A stretch of DNA of 61,901 nt from Candidatus Cryptobacteroides onthequi (lineage in GTDB: Bacteria > Bacteroidota > Bacteroidia > Bacteroidales > UBA932), in NCBI GenBank assembly GCA_018066125.1, contig JAGHSA010000033.1, positions 1 to 61,901 on the forward strand. The letters run 5' to 3'. Of this stretch, positions 51,219 to 60,565 are shown piece after piece. Each line of letters opens with the position of its first letter. The stretch's first letter is position 1. Made by a program: the position numbers and the translations under genes. A model generated the notes under the pieces. It was given only the letters and a program-made list of their open reading frames with translations. It was not told where the DNA came from and ran no database searches.

Positions 51219-52154
51219 TTATTTCTTGAGATCATCGAGAGAGAAGAGAGACTGTACGAATTCCCTCTTGTCGAACACCTTGAGGTCGTCTATGCCCTCT
51301 CCGATTCCGATGAATTTGACCGGCACCCTGAACTGGTCCACGACGCCGATCACGACTCCGCCCTTGGCACTGCCGTCCAGCTTCGTGATCGCAAGCGCAG
51401 TCACATCCGTGGCGCGCGAGAACTCCTTTGCCTGCTGGAAAGCATTCTGGCCTGTCGACGCATCGAGCACAAGAAGCACCTCGTGAGGCGCATCCGGCAC
51501 CACCTTACGCATGACATTGCGGATCTTTGTGAGCTCGTTCATCAGGTCTATGCGGTTGTGAAGGCGCCCCGCAGTGTCGATGAGCACGACATCTGCAGAT
51601 TTTGCCACAGCCGAGCTCAGAGTGTCATAAGCGACAGATGCAGGATCTGCACCCATGCCCTGCTTGACTATGTCCACCCCGGCACGGTCAGCCCAGATCT
51701 GAAGCTGATCCACAGCCGCAGCCCTGAATGTATCTGCCGCACCGATGACGACCTTCTTTCCCTGTGCCCTGAGACTTGACGCGAGCTTGCCGATGGTTGT
51801 GGTCTTGCCGACACCATTGACGCCGACCACCATGACCACATATGGTTTCTTTGAGAAATCGAAAGGCTGCACCGCCTGACCGGCATCTCCATCGACATCC
51901 AGGAGTTTCGATATCTCATCCCTCAGGATGCCGACCAGCTCCTCGAAGGACATATATTTGTCCTTCTGGACTCTCTCTTCCAGATTGTCAATGATCTTGA
52001 GGGTGGTATCGACACCCATATCGGAGGCGACAAGCGCCTCCTCAATGGCATCGAGTGTATCATCGTCGACCTTTGATTTGCCGATGACGGCACGGGAGAG
52101 CTTCTCGAAGAAGCTCACCTTGGTCTTGTGCACGCCTTTATCGAATATTCCCAT
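51219..52154 (-). CDS. ftsY: Signal recognition particle receptor FtsY
   Basis: A 311-residue SRP-GTPase that docks ribosome-nascent-chain complexes at the membrane. NG domain only, without a long acidic A domain. Motifs are GVNGVGKTTTIGKLASSLR (P-loop), AADTFRAAAVDQLQIW, LIDTAGRLHNR, AITKLDGSAKGG and FIGIGEGIDDLKVFD. It lies 3 bp after the DUF1080 gene. Confidence 0.96.
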   Translation of the reverse strand: MGIFDKGVHKTKVSFFEKLSRAVIGKSKVDDDTLDAIEEALVASDMGVDTTLKIIDNLEERVQKDKYMSFEELVGILRDEISKLLDVDGDAGQAVQPFDFSKKPYVVMVVGVNGVGKTTTIGKLASSLRAQGKKVVIGAADTFRAAAVDQLQIWADRAGVDIVKQGMGADPASVAYDTLSSAVAKSADVVLIDTAGRLHNRIDLMNELTKIRNVMRKVVPDAPHEVLLVLDASTGQNAFQQAKEFSRATDVTALAITKLDGSAKGGVVIGVVDQFRVPVKFIGIGEGIDDLKVFDKREFVQSLFSLDDLKK

Positions 52155-52157
52155 GGA

Positions 52158-53441
52158 TTAAAGTACTGTGAGATTGAAGTTTCTCCAGAGCACCTTGATG
52201 TCGTTGCCGTCATGCATCTGAAGCATGATACGTCCTGTCGCATCACCGATCTTCTGGTCTTCAAGGTCAACCATAGGCTCACCGTTGAGCCAAGTCTGCA
52301 CGCGGTTGCCCTCTACTCTGAGACGGAGAGTATTCCAGTCGTCCTCCTTGAGGATGTCTTCCTTCTCATCAGGTATCTGGGCAAGCCAGCCGCGGCCGTA
52401 AGACTCATAGATACCGCAGGTATCGTTGTTCTTCGGAGCGACCTCGCACTGCCAGCCGTGAACATGGTTGAATCCCTCGATGAATGAGTGGAAGAAGAGG
52501 CCGGAATTGCCGTTTGAGCACTCCTTGAACTCAAGAGTGAGATCGAAGTCATCATAGTACTCGCGGGTGCAGAGATAACCGTACTGCTTGTCGTCGCCAT
52601 TCTCGGTAACAAGATTGCCATCCTCTACATACCACTTTCCGTCACCGAACGGCTCCCATCCGGTAAGGTCCTTGCCATTGAAGAGAGACACTGTCTGACC
52701 TGACTTATGAGGAAGTTCCTTGATCTTGATATTGCGGAACGATGCTGGGTCGCCATGATCCTGGAGGCAGATCACGCCCTCATGAGCGATACCATACTCC
52801 GGAGCATTTGCCCACTTGCCACTGCCCTTTCTTGCGAACCAGTCGTCAGTCCAAGCCTCGAACTCCACAATCTTGACGCCGTTGAGCCAATGCTCTACAT
52901 GGCCGTTGTCAAAGACGATCTTCGAGGTGTTCCACTGACCCTGAGGATTGACCTTCATGACTGAATAATCAGGAAGATGCATAGCGTAGTCAACGCCGAG
53001 CTTCTGCCACTCCTCGAGCTTTGAAGGAGCGTTCACTTCCTCCCAGCCCTCATTGTCGATAAGCTGATACTCAGGTCCAGACACATAAGGAACCTTGAAA
53101 TATGGGTTCTCAAGCACGTGGTAGATCATACCGCTGTTGCCGCCGTGAGTAAGCTTCCAATCCCATACAAGCTCGAAATCACGATACTTCTTGTCTGTAA
53201 CGATGTAACCGGAACCATCCGATCCGTCACCTGGAGCCTGGATGCAGCCATCTACCACTGTCCAGCCGTTAGTGAGTTCTGTGCCGTTGAAATCTCTCCA
53301 ACCGGTAAGATCTTCACCATTGAAAAGAAGCTGCCATCCATCTGCCTGCTCAGCACGTGTGAGGCAGTTGTTCTTCTGACAAGATGATACCATGCAAACC
53401 ATTGCCGATACCATAAGAGCTATTGAAACAATCTTTTTCAT
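52158..53441 (-). CDS. Lipoprotein with two DUF1080 domains
   Basis: A 427-residue lipoprotein (MVSSCQ lipobox). It has two tandem DUF1080 (3-keto-disaccharide hydrolase / LamG-like) domains: residues about 35-230 (WQLLFNGEDLTGWRDF, GGNSGMIYHVLE) and 240-427 (VSLFNGKDLTGWEPF, NGNSGLFFHSFIEG). Members act on sugar derivatives, including 3-keto-glycosides. The substrate here is not known. The start MKKIVSIALMVSAM at 53441 is preferred, since a longer frame crosses the promoter box at 53465-53458. Encoded just before ftsY-pheT. Confidence 0.9.
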   Translation of the reverse strand: MKKIVSIALMVSAMVCMVSSCQKNNCLTRAEQADGWQLLFNGEDLTGWRDFNGTELTNGWTVVDGCIQAPGDGSDGSGYIVTDKKYRDFELVWDWKLTHGGNSGMIYHVLENPYFKVPYVSGPEYQLIDNEGWEEVNAPSKLEEWQKLGVDYAMHLPDYSVMKVNPQGQWNTSKIVFDNGHVEHWLNGVKIVEFEAWTDDWFARKGSGKWANAPEYGIAHEGVICLQDHGDPASFRNIKIKELPHKSGQTVSLFNGKDLTGWEPFGDGKWYVEDGNLVTENGDDKQYGYLCTREYYDDFDLTLEFKECSNGNSGLFFHSFIEGFNHVHGWQCEVAPKNNDTCGIYESYGRGWLAQIPDEKEDILKEDDWNTLRLRVEGNRVQTWLNGEPMVDLEDQKIGDATGRIMLQMHDGNDIKVLWRNFNLTVL

Positions 53442-53457
53442 AAGTACATAAATTTCA

Positions 53458-53465
53458 CAAAAATA
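53458..53465 (-). promoter_or_regulatory. -7 promoter element (TATTTTTG) for DUF1080-ftsY-pheT unit
   Basis: TAnnTTTG match reading leftward, 17 bp before the ATG at 53441. Confidence 0.6.
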
Positions 53466-53489
53466 CCAATAATCCGCGAAGATTAAAAA

Positions 53490-53516
53490 TAAAGGCCGAC
53501 CATATCTGGCCGGCCT
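53490..53516 (-). terminator. Intrinsic terminator after DUF4295
   Basis: 10-bp stem AGGCCGACCA/TGGCCGGCCT with one mismatch, TATC loop and an A/T-rich tail on the minus strand. Confidence 0.72.
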
Positions 53517-53538
53517 CAATCATATTTTTCGAAGGAAA

Positions 53539-53700
53539 TTACTTCTTCTCCTGGAAGTACTCCTTAGCCTTTGCTTCTTCTACGAGCATCTCTGTGAATA
53601 CGTATGCGCCAGTCTTAGGAGACTTCTCCATACGGATGCACTTTACCATGCTCTTTGCACCAGCCTTAGCGGCGAATGTAGCGACTGCTTTCTTTGCCAT
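53539..53700 (-). CDS. DUF4295 protein
   Basis: A 53-residue basic protein reading MAKKAVATFAAKAGAKSMVK, then CIRMEKSPKTGAYVFTEMLV and a lysine/glutamate-rich end EYFQEKK. DUF4295 is a Bacteroidota-specific family always found directly after rpmB-rpmG, as here (16 bp after rpmG), so it is probably ribosome-associated. It is only 53 codons long, so a 60-codon length cut-off would miss it. Stop TAA. Confidence 0.92.
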   Translation of the reverse strand: MAKKAVATFAAKAGAKSMVKCIRMEKSPKTGAYVFTEMLVEEAKAKEYFQEKK

Positions 53701-53716
53701 ATCTTATCCTCCAAAA

Positions 53717-53905
53717 TTACTTGATCTCACGATGAACGGTAACCTTCTTGAGGAATGGATTGTACTTTCTACGCTCCATGCGCTCAGGTGTGTTCTTCTT
53801 ATTCTTGGTAGTGATATATCTGGACATTCCAGGTACACCGCTTTCCTTCTGCTCTGTGCACTCGAGGATGACCTGCACCCTGTTACCTTTAGCTTTCTTT
53901 GCCAT
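53717..53905 (-). CDS. rpmG: 50S ribosomal protein L33
   Basis: A 62-residue protein. [20 protein letters not shown], then [20 protein letters not shown] and [15 protein letters not shown]. This is the zinc-free form, lacking the CxxC pairs. 13 bp after rpmB. Confidence 0.96.
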   Translation of the reverse strand: MAKKAKGNRVQVILECTEQKESGVPGMSRYITTKNKKNTPERMERRKYNPFLKKVTVHREIK

Positions 53906-53918
53906 AATTCTCTAAAAA

Positions 53919-54161
53919 TTAAACAAGGTTGATTAATCCTTTCTTCTGAGCATCTCTGAGAGTTGCCTCGAGACCATTCTTCTCGATGATTCTCATACCC
54001 TTGCAGGAAACTTTCAATGTGATGAATCTCTGCTCCTCCTCAGACCAGAATCTCTTGGTCTTGAGATTGAGGGAGAAGTCACGCTTGGTGCGCAACTTTG
54101 AATGAGCGACATTGTTGCCCTTCATTCTCTTTCTTCCGGTTACTTGACAAACCTTTGCCAT
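53919..54161 (-). CDS. rpmB: 50S ribosomal protein L28
   Basis: An 80-residue protein. MAKVCQVTGRKRMKGNNVAH, SKLRTKRDFSLNLKTKRFW, and VSCKGMRIIEKNGLE near the C-terminus are the L28 pattern. First gene of rpmB-rpmG-DUF4295. 81 bp of AT-rich spacer separates it from lepB, and I see no exact promoter box there. Confidence 0.96.
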   Translation of the reverse strand: MAKVCQVTGRKRMKGNNVAHSKLRTKRDFSLNLKTKRFWSEEEQRFITLKVSCKGMRIIEKNGLEATLRDAQKKGLINLV

Positions 54162-54242
54162 AATATCTATTCTTTTATTTTTTGATTCTAAACTGATTAC
54201 AAGCGTGCAAATTTCGTTTTAATTTTCCTCAAATGCAAATTA

Positions 54243-55583
54243 TCAGACAAATTTGAAAAATCTGCGCCACCTGATACTATTCGGGAATCGCTTCCCTTCA
54301 TCTGTTGAGAGCCATACCAGTGCGGGTCTCCCGACCACATGGTCTTCAGGAACGAACCCCCAGTATCTTGAATCGAGGGAATTGTGCCTGTTGTCTCCCA
54401 TCATGAAGTAATAATCCTGTCTGAAGGTATAGCTGTCAGCTTTCTCCCCATTGATCATCACTGTTCCTCCGTCCCTGACTTCAAGCGTGTTGTGCTCATA
54501 GTCCCTGATGATTCTCTCATAGAGCGGAAGGTTCTCCTGCGAGAGAGGCACCGTCACGCCCTTCTTCGGAATCCAGATCTTTCCGTAATAGTCTCTTGTC
54601 CACTCGGTGTCCTTGAAAGGGAACACCTCATTGAAGGAGTTGTACACGGATGGAACTGTCTCCAGGTTCGGCTCTGCCGTTATCACATTGCCGCAGGCAC
54701 GTACCTGCTCAAGCATGGACCCGGTGAGGAACATATTCGGATATCCCGGCATCGTACTGTCAAAATACAGTCCTTCTGCGCTGATTCCGAGTTTTTCAAT
54801 GACCTTGGAGTTGATCTTCTGCCCGTTGGTCACAACTCTGTATGAGAGCTGCATACCGGGCTGGACATCCTCCTTGATGCCGTTGACATAGACAAGTCCG
54901 TCTCTTACTTCGAGAGAGTCACCTGCAACGGCAACGCATCTCTTGACGTAATGGTCTTTCTTGTCTGACGGACGGACCTTCACAGGGCCGAGCCTGTCAA
55001 TGACATTCTCGCGTCCGAGCACTCTGCACAGAGAATAATAATCCTCGGCCGGTGCCTTTGTGAGGACGGTGTCACCATTCGGAAAGCCGAATACGACGAT
55101 ATCGCCTCTCTTTACCTCACGGAATCCCTTAAGCCTCCTGTAATCATTGGTGATAAGTGTCGAATACGACTCTCTGCTGCCAATGGCATTGTGAGTGAAA
55201 GGGATGGTGAGAGGAGTCTCAGGGACTCTCGGACCATAGGTAAGTTTGCTCACGAAGAGATGGTCTCCTGTGAAAAGACTGCTCTCCATTGAGGATGAAG
55301 GAATCTTGAACGCCTGGAAAAAGAAGATGTTGATGAATGTCACAACGATCACCGCAAAGATGACGGCATCAAGCCAGTCGAGGAGTTCGTTGTGCTTCTC
55401 GCCCTCCTTGTATTTCTTCTGCCAGAAAAGCCAGTTGACTTTCTGGGTGACAAGAAGATCGAATACTACAATGAGTCCGAGCAGCCACCAATAGCTTCCG
55501 AGCCAGATCACCCACAAGACATAGAGCAAAGCCCAGAAAACGAACTTTGTCCATTTATTGTGGCAGATATCCTTCCAGCTCAC
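54243..55583 (-). CDS. lepB: Signal peptidase I
   Basis: A 446-residue membrane serine protease cleaving Sec signal peptides. N-terminal helices are at residues 10-40 and 70-92. The catalytic serine is in FKIPSSSMESSLFTGDHLFV and the catalytic lysine in DHYVKRCVAVAGDSLEV. The conserved box GDNRHNSLDSRYWGFVPED lies at the C-terminus. It is longer than proteobacterial LepB because of an insert between boxes D and E, as usual in Bacteroidota. It follows rplT by 9 bp. Confidence 0.95.
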   Translation of the reverse strand: MSWKDICHNKWTKFVFWALLYVLWVIWLGSYWWLLGLIVVFDLLVTQKVNWLFWQKKYKEGEKHNELLDWLDAVIFAVIVVTFINIFFFQAFKIPSSSMESSLFTGDHLFVSKLTYGPRVPETPLTIPFTHNAIGSRESYSTLITNDYRRLKGFREVKRGDIVVFGFPNGDTVLTKAPAEDYYSLCRVLGRENVIDRLGPVKVRPSDKKDHYVKRCVAVAGDSLEVRDGLVYVNGIKEDVQPGMQLSYRVVTNGQKINSKVIEKLGISAEGLYFDSTMPGYPNMFLTGSMLEQVRACGNVITAEPNLETVPSVYNSFNEVFPFKDTEWTRDYYGKIWIPKKGVTVPLSQENLPLYERIIRDYEHNTLEVRDGGTVMINGEKADSYTFRQDYYFMMGDNRHNSLDSRYWGFVPEDHVVGRPALVWLSTDEGKRFPNSIRWRRFFKFV

Positions 55584-55592
55584 CTGCTAAAC

Positions 55593-55937
55593 CTATTTTA
55601 CAGAATTGATGATAGCCTCAAATGCCTGAGGGTTATTCATAGCAAGGTCTGCAAGAACTTTACGGTTGAGACCGATATTCTTCTTGGAGAGCTGACCCAT
55701 AAACTGAGAATAGTTCATGCCATACTGACGTGCAGCGGCATTGATTCTCTGGATCCAGAGAGCGCGGAAGTTGCGCTTCTTTGCTCTACGGTCACGGTAT
55801 GCATAGGTAAGACCCTTCTCGTAGGTGTTCTTTGCAACCGTCCAAACATTTCTTCTTGCGAGGAAGTTACCGCGGGTTCTCTTGAGAATCTTCTTGCGGC
55901 GTGCTCTTGAAGCAACTGAATTTACTGATCTTGGCAT
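55593..55937 (-). CDS. rplT: 50S ribosomal protein L20
   Basis: A 114-residue protein. [60 protein letters not shown], normal length. Member of the infC-rpmI-rplT translation operon. Confidence 0.97.
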   Translation of the reverse strand: MPRSVNSVASRARRKKILKRTRGNFLARRNVWTVAKNTYEKGLTYAYRDRRAKKRNFRALWIQRINAAARQYGMNYSQFMGQLSKKNIGLNRKVLADLAMNNPQAFEAIINSVK

Positions 55938-56013
55938 AATTTTGTTTTTTATGGAGGCAGTGACTCACAACTGAGTTCTTATCTGACTGCACATCCAAGT
56001 TTGACATTGATGA

Positions 56014-56208
56014 TTAACGTACCAGGAGCTCGTTTACTCGCTTCTCGTCAACCTTTGCAAGGATTGCGAAATGGTCGAGGTTTCTCTTCTGCTTCTTGGT
56101 CTTCTTGGTGAGAATGTGGCTGTGATAAGCGTGCTTTCTCTTGATTTTTCCCGATCCGGTAAGCGTAAAGCGCTTTTTGGCACCGGAGTTGGTCTTAAGC
56201 TTTGCCAT
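56014..56208 (-). CDS. rpmI: 50S ribosomal protein L35
   Basis: A 64-residue basic protein. [40 protein letters not shown]. Standard position between infC and rplT. Confidence 0.97.
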   Translation of the reverse strand: MAKLKTNSGAKKRFTLTGSGKIKRKHAYHSHILTKKTKKQKRNLDHFAILAKVDEKRVNELLVR

Positions 56209-56249
56209 TGTTTTAATTGTTAATAGTTAATAATATGTCGCTACCGCGA

Positions 56250-56843
56250 TTATTTCTTTTTCAAAGGAGCAAGCATCATTGTCATGCGCTTGCCTTCAAG
56301 GGTCGGCATGCTCTCCGGTCTTCCGAACTCTTCGAGCTCGACTGCAAACCTCAGAAGCTGCTTCTCTCCCTGATCCTTGAACATGATTGATCGTCCTCTG
56401 AAGAAGATCGACGCCTTCACCTTGGAGCCCTCCTGGAGGAACTCTGCGGCATGCTTCTTCTTGAACTGGAAATCATGCTCGTCGGTGTTCGGGCCGAACC
56501 TGATCTCCTTGATGACGATCTTTGCAGAGTTTGACTTCATCTCCTTGGCCTTCTTCTTCTGCTGGTACAGATACTTCTGATAGTCAAGGATCTTACATAC
56601 AGGTGGATCTGCCTTCGCACTGATTTCCACCAGATCAAGACCGAGTTCCTCTGCCATGGCCCTGGCCCTGGCTATCGGATAGACTCCCTGCTCGGCGATA
56701 TTATCACCGACAAGACGCACCTGAAGAGCAGTGATCTCTTCGTTGGTGTTCAACTCATTTTCATCCTTCTTCTGAAGGAAATGATTCTGTTTTGGGCCTT
56801 TTGGCCTGAAACCCGAAGGCCTCGGTTTGAATGGTGTTGCGAT
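56250..56843 (-). CDS. infC: Translation initiation factor IF-3, probable ATC start
   Basis: IF-3 proofreads the initiation codon and blocks subunit joining. Core: VRLVGDNIAEQGVYPIARAR, LDLVEISAKADPPVCKILDY, EIRFGPNTDEHDFQFKKKHA, MPTLEGKRMTMML. The first conventional start in frame is a TTG at 56753, which would begin inside the conserved N-domain. The frame continues upstream (PFKPRPSGFRPKGPKQNHFL) to a TAA with no ATG, GTG or TTG on the way. The only usual non-canonical initiator is ATC at 56843, four codons after that stop (TAA CAG GTT TTT ACT ATC). infC is the classic gene with an AUU-type start used for autoregulation, so 56843 is my choice (197 residues). Confidence 0.85.
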   Translation of the reverse strand: MATPFKPRPSGFRPKGPKQNHFLQKKDENELNTNEEITALQVRLVGDNIAEQGVYPIARARAMAEELGLDLVEISAKADPPVCKILDYQKYLYQQKKKAKEMKSNSAKIVIKEIRFGPNTDEHDFQFKKKHAAEFLQEGSKVKASIFFRGRSIMFKDQGEKQLLRFAVELEEFGRPESMPTLEGKRMTMMLAPLKKK

Positions 56844-56871
56844 AGTAAAAACCTGTTAAATTTGTTAAACT

Positions 56872-58833
56872 CTATTCCGACAGTTCCTTGGCAACTTCTG
56901 CCTTGAAATAGTCGATAAATGCCTCGACTGGCATACTGCCCTGGTCAACGCCCTCACGTCTTACAGACAAGGTGCCGTCAGCAACTTCCTTTTCGCCGAC
57001 GATGACCAGAACCGGAACCCTAAGCATTGAGATCTCGCGAATCCTCTTGCCCAGCGTTTCGTTTCTGCTGTCGATTGAAGCGCGAATTTCGGAATTATTC
57101 ATCAATTCGCAAACTTTTTTCGCATAATCAGCATATTTTTCACTGACTGGCAGCACTTTGACCTGATCAGGTGCAAGCCAGAGAGGAAGATGTCCGGCGG
57201 TGTGCTCGAGAAGAACGGCCGTAAATCTCTCAAGAGATCCGAACGGTGCCCTGTGGATCATGACAGGACGCTTCTTCGAGCCGTCAGCATCAGTGAACTC
57301 GAGCTGGAAACGCTCCGGGAGGTTGTAGTCTACCTGAATGGTACCGAGCTGCCACTTTCTGCCGATGGCATCCTTGACCATAAAGTCAAGCTTAGGACCG
57401 TAGAATGCGGCCTCACCGTACTCAACTACTGTCTGGAGTCCCTTGGCGGCAGCAGCATCGATGATACCCTGCTCGGCCTTCGCCCAGTTCTCGTCGCTGC
57501 CGATATACTTCTCCTTGTTGTTAGGGTCGCGGAGAGACACCTGTGCGAGGTAGTTGTCGAAATTGAGAGTCTTGAACACATAGAGGATGAGGTCGATAAC
57601 CTTCTCGAACTCTTCCTGAATCTGGTCAGGACGGCAGAAAAGGTGGGCGTCATCCTGTGTGAATCCACGGACTCTTGTCAATCCATGGAGCTCACCGCTC
57701 TGCTCATAGCGGTAGACGGTACCGAACTCGGCATATCTGAGCGGAAGATCCCTGTACGAGCGTGGAGCGCTGCGGAAAATCTCGCAATGGTGAGGACAGT
57801 TCATTGGCTTGAGCATGTATTCCTCACCTTCCTGAGGTGTATGGATAGGCTGGAATGAATCCTTGCCATATTTTGCATAGTGTCCGGATGTCACGTAGAG
57901 ATCCTTTGAACCGATGTTCGGAGTGACTACCTGGAGATATCCGAGAGCAGCCTGACGCTTGCGGAGGAAGGTCTCGAGAGTGTATCTGAGCTGTGAGCCG
58001 CGAGGGAGCCAGAGAGGAAGTCCCATGCCGACGCGTGAAGAGAAGGTGAAAAGCTCCATCTCCTTTCCAAGCTTGCGGTGGTCTCTCTTCTTTGCCTCCT
58101 CCATCACCTTGATGTACTCCTCAAGCATAGACTTCTTAGGGAAGGTGATACCGTAGATACGGGTGAGCTGCTGACGCTTCTCGTCACCTCTCCAGTAAGC
58201 GCCTGCGATGGCGGTAAGCTTGACGGCCTTGATCACATCTGTGCAGCGGAGATGAGGTCCGCGGCAGAGATCGGTGAACGCGCCGTTCTCGTAATATGTG
58301 ATGGTACCGTCCTCGAGCTCGCTGATGAGCTCGCACTTGTACTGGTCGCCCTTGGCCTCGAAATAGCTGAGCGCCTCGGCCTTGGACACGTCGATTCTCT
58401 TGAACTCCTCTTTCTTTGAGGCAAGCTCCATCATCTTCTTCTCGACCTTTGGAAGATCGGCTTCAGTGATCGAAGCTCCATTGAGGTCCACGTCATAGTA
58501 GAAACCATTCTCGATTGCAGGACCGATACCGAACTTCACTCCCGGATAGAGAGACTCGAGAGCCTCTGCGAGAAGATGTGATGATGAATGCCAGAACACT
58601 CTCTTGGCGTCATCATCATCCCACTTGAGGAGGCTGACTGCTGCATCCGCATTGATAGGACGGTTCAGGTCATATGTGGTACCCTTGCTTTCAGGGGCAT
58701 CGCTTTCAAATTTGACATTGGCAGCAAGCACGTCGGAGGCGAGCCTCGGGCTGATGCTCATTGCGATTTCATACGCGGTCACGCCCTCGTCATAAGTGCG
58801 GACACTTCCATCAGGAAACTTGATGTTGATCAT
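56872..58833 (-). CDS. thrS: Threonyl-tRNA synthetase
   Basis: A 653-residue class II synthetase. N-terminal TGS domain ([20 protein letters not shown]), editing domain with the HxxxH pair ([20 protein letters not shown]) and GPHLRC. Motif 2 is [22 protein letters not shown] and motif 3 is [15 protein letters not shown], with zinc-ligand Cys in [13 protein letters not shown]-terminal anticodon domain. First gene of the thrS-infC-rpmI-rplT-lepB operon, with a leader of about 90 nt. Confidence 0.97.
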   Translation of the reverse strand: MINIKFPDGSVRTYDEGVTAYEIAMSISPRLASDVLAANVKFESDAPESKGTTYDLNRPINADAAVSLLKWDDDDAKRVFWHSSSHLLAEALESLYPGVKFGIGPAIENGFYYDVDLNGASITEADLPKVEKKMMELASKKEEFKRIDVSKAEALSYFEAKGDQYKCELISELEDGTITYYENGAFTDLCRGPHLRCTDVIKAVKLTAIAGAYWRGDEKRQQLTRIYGITFPKKSMLEEYIKVMEEAKKRDHRKLGKEMELFTFSSRVGMGLPLWLPRGSQLRYTLETFLRKRQAALGYLQVVTPNIGSKDLYVTSGHYAKYGKDSFQPIHTPQEGEEYMLKPMNCPHHCEIFRSAPRSYRDLPLRYAEFGTVYRYEQSGELHGLTRVRGFTQDDAHLFCRPDQIQEEFEKVIDLILYVFKTLNFDNYLAQVSLRDPNNKEKYIGSDENWAKAEQGIIDAAAAKGLQTVVEYGEAAFYGPKLDFMVKDAIGRKWQLGTIQVDYNLPERFQLEFTDADGSKKRPVMIHRAPFGSLERFTAVLLEHTAGHLPLWLAPDQVKVLPVSEKYADYAKKVCELMNNSEIRASIDSRNETLGKRIREISMLRVPVLVIVGEKEVADGTLSVRREGVDQGSMPVEAFIDYFKAEVAKELSE

Positions 58834-58922
58834 AAACTCTAAATTTTACCTAAATAATTAAATTGGACTAACCAGTATTTACAAACCAAGTACTTAAACT
58901 TGGCTAGCCATATTATTGGTCA
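58834..58922 (-). promoter_or_regulatory. thrS mRNA leader with inverted repeats
   Basis: Between the predicted transcript start and the thrS ATG lie CCAAGT-ACTTAA-ACTTGG (perfect 6-bp arms) and the palindrome TGGCTAGCCA, partly alternative to each other. No T-run follows, so it is not a terminator. A regulatory leader is possible but unproven. Confidence 0.35.
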
Positions 58923-58927
58923 AGATG

Positions 58928-58935
58928 CAAATATA
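58928..58935 (-). promoter_or_regulatory. -7 promoter element (TATATTTG) for thrS operon
   Basis: Exact TAnnTTTG match reading leftward, with an AT-rich upstream region. Confidence 0.65.
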
Positions 58936-58957
58936 CTTATTTTTCGCTTAATATTCT

Positions 58958-58965
58958 TATCTTTG
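58958..58965 (+). promoter_or_regulatory. -7 promoter element (TATCTTTG) for DUF4199-GT2
   Basis: Exact TAnnTTTG match, 18 bp before the ATG at 58984. Divergent from the thrS promoter with 22 bp between the boxes. Confidence 0.65.
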
Positions 58966-58983
58966 TGAAGCCAAAGATATCAT

Positions 58984-59538
58984 ATGGAAAGTTACACACG
59001 CAGAGATTTCTGGGACAGCGCAAGCAAGGCCGGACTGGCTCTTGGAGCCGTGTCCATCGCCTATACCATGGTCTCACAGATGTTCACACCGGAAGTGATC
59101 GGCAAAATGGGAGCCGGCATCACGACCCTCATCACCATGAGCCTCTGGGTGGCCAAGTTCGCAGGATGCATCTGGCTCATGAAGTTCTTCCTCAAGAAGT
59201 TCGCCGGCATATCCAGTGACATGACCAGAAACGAAGTGTTCAAGCAGGGTGCCGCAGCTGCGTTCCTGTCTGCACTGATTTTCTCAGCCTTCTATCTCGC
59301 GTATGTGACTATCATCAATCCCGAAGCCTTCAACCAGGCAATGGACACCGCCATCGAGTCCTACTCCTCCTTCATGGACTCGAATACCAGTGCCATGATG
59401 GAGGAGATGAGAGGCAAGATTCCTGTGATCTCATTTGTTTCGAATCTGATCTACTGCTCGATATACGGATCCGTGCTGGCGTCGATCCTCTCCAGGAACA
59501 TCATCAGTGACAATCCGTTTGAAGGCTATGAATCATAA
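58984..59538 (+). CDS. DUF4199 membrane protein
   Basis: A 184-residue membrane protein with about four hydrophobic segments (residues 15-35, 45-70, 88-110 and 150-168). DUF4199 family, Bacteroidota-specific, function unknown. It is regularly encoded directly before a dolichol-phosphate-mannose-synthase-like glycosyltransferase, as here (9 bp gap), which suggests a role with that enzyme. Confidence 0.88.
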   Translation: MESYTRRDFWDSASKAGLALGAVSIAYTMVSQMFTPEVIGKMGAGITTLITMSLWVAKFAGCIWLMKFFLKKFAGISSDMTRNEVFKQGAAAAFLSALIFSAFYLAYVTIINPEAFNQAMDTAIESYSSFMDSNTSAMMEEMRGKIPVISFVSNLIYCSIYGSVLASILSRNIISDNPFEGYES

Positions 59539-59547
59539 TCAGGCAAC

Positions 59548-60513
59548 ATGGAATACACAAAAGACATATCCATCATCATTCCTTCATTCAACGAGAAGGA
59601 ATCTCTCCCCGAACTCATATCCTGGATCGGCAAGGTCATGGAGCGTGAGGGCAGAAGCTATGAAGTCATAATCGTCGATGACGGCAGTACCGACGGCAGC
59701 TGGAGCACCATCAAGGAACTCTCATCTTCAGATGAGCGCGTCCACGGTATTCAGTTCCGCCGCAATTACGGCAAGTCTGCAGCTCTGTACTGCGGGTTCG
59801 AGGCCGCAGAAGGACGCGTGGTGTTCACCATGGACGCCGACCTCCAGGACTCACCGGAAGAGCTCCCTGAAATGTACAGGATGATTGTCGAGGACGGATG
59901 GGACATCGTCTCAGGATGGAAGCAGAAAAGACAGGACAACAAGTTCACCAAGAATCTACCTTCCAAGCTCTACAATGCCACGGCGCGTGCCATCACAGGC
60001 ATCCATCTCCATGACATGAACTGCGGTCTCAAGGCGTACCGCAATGAAGTCGTGAAGAGCATCGAAGTCTATGGAGAGATGCACAGGTATATCCCTTACC
60101 TGGCAAAGAATGTCGGCTATTCGAAGATAACAGAAAAGCCGGTACACCATCAGAAAAGAAAGTACGGCACCAGCAAGTTCGGTCTCGAGCGTTTTGTCAA
60201 CGGCTTCCTGGATCTCCTTTCGCTCTGGTTCCTCAGCACATTCGGAAAGAAGCCGATGCATTTCTTCGGTTTCACGGGTATCCTGATGTTCCTCGCAGGC
60301 TTCATCATGACGGTCTGGATCATAGCTGCCAAGCTTGTACACCAATCAATGGGAGTCGGATATTACAGGGCAGTAACCGATCAGCCGCTGTTCTACCTGG
60401 CGCTCCTCGCTGTCATAATCGGAGTAATGCTCTTCCTTGCAGGTTTCATCTGCGAGATGGTGTCAAGGTCATCATCGGAAAGGAATAAATACAACATCAA
60501 AGAACGCTTCTAA
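59548..60513 (+). CDS. GT2 glycosyltransferase, polyprenyl-phosphate type
   Basis: A 321-residue membrane-attached transferase. GT-A motifs are DISIIIPSFNEKESLPELIS, IIVDDGSTDGSW and the metal site MDADLQDSPEELPEMY. The C-terminus has two membrane helices (residues about 235-265 and 280-305), as in ArnC/DPMS/GtrB enzymes that load a sugar onto undecaprenyl phosphate. Sugar donor unknown. Ends 20 bp before a terminator. Confidence 0.92.
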   Translation: MEYTKDISIIIPSFNEKESLPELISWIGKVMEREGRSYEVIIVDDGSTDGSWSTIKELSSSDERVHGIQFRRNYGKSAALYCGFEAAEGRVVFTMDADLQDSPEELPEMYRMIVEDGWDIVSGWKQKRQDNKFTKNLPSKLYNATARAITGIHLHDMNCGLKAYRNEVVKSIEVYGEMHRYIPYLAKNVGYSKITEKPVHHQKRKYGTSKFGLERFVNGFLDLLSLWFLSTFGKKPMHFFGFTGILMFLAGFIMTVWIIAAKLVHQSMGVGYYRAVTDQPLFYLALLAVIIGVMLFLAGFICEMVSRSSSERNKYNIKERF

Positions 60514-60530
60514 GCCAGAATGACATATAA

Positions 60531-60562
60531 GAAAAAGCCGGCCATCATCAAGGCCGGCTTTT
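60531..60562. terminator. Bidirectional intrinsic terminator
   Basis: Perfect 11-bp stem AAAAGCCGGCC/GGCCGGCTTTT with an 8-nt loop, between the convergent GT2 and phosphoesterase genes. Confidence 0.85.
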
Positions 60563-60565
60563 CTG

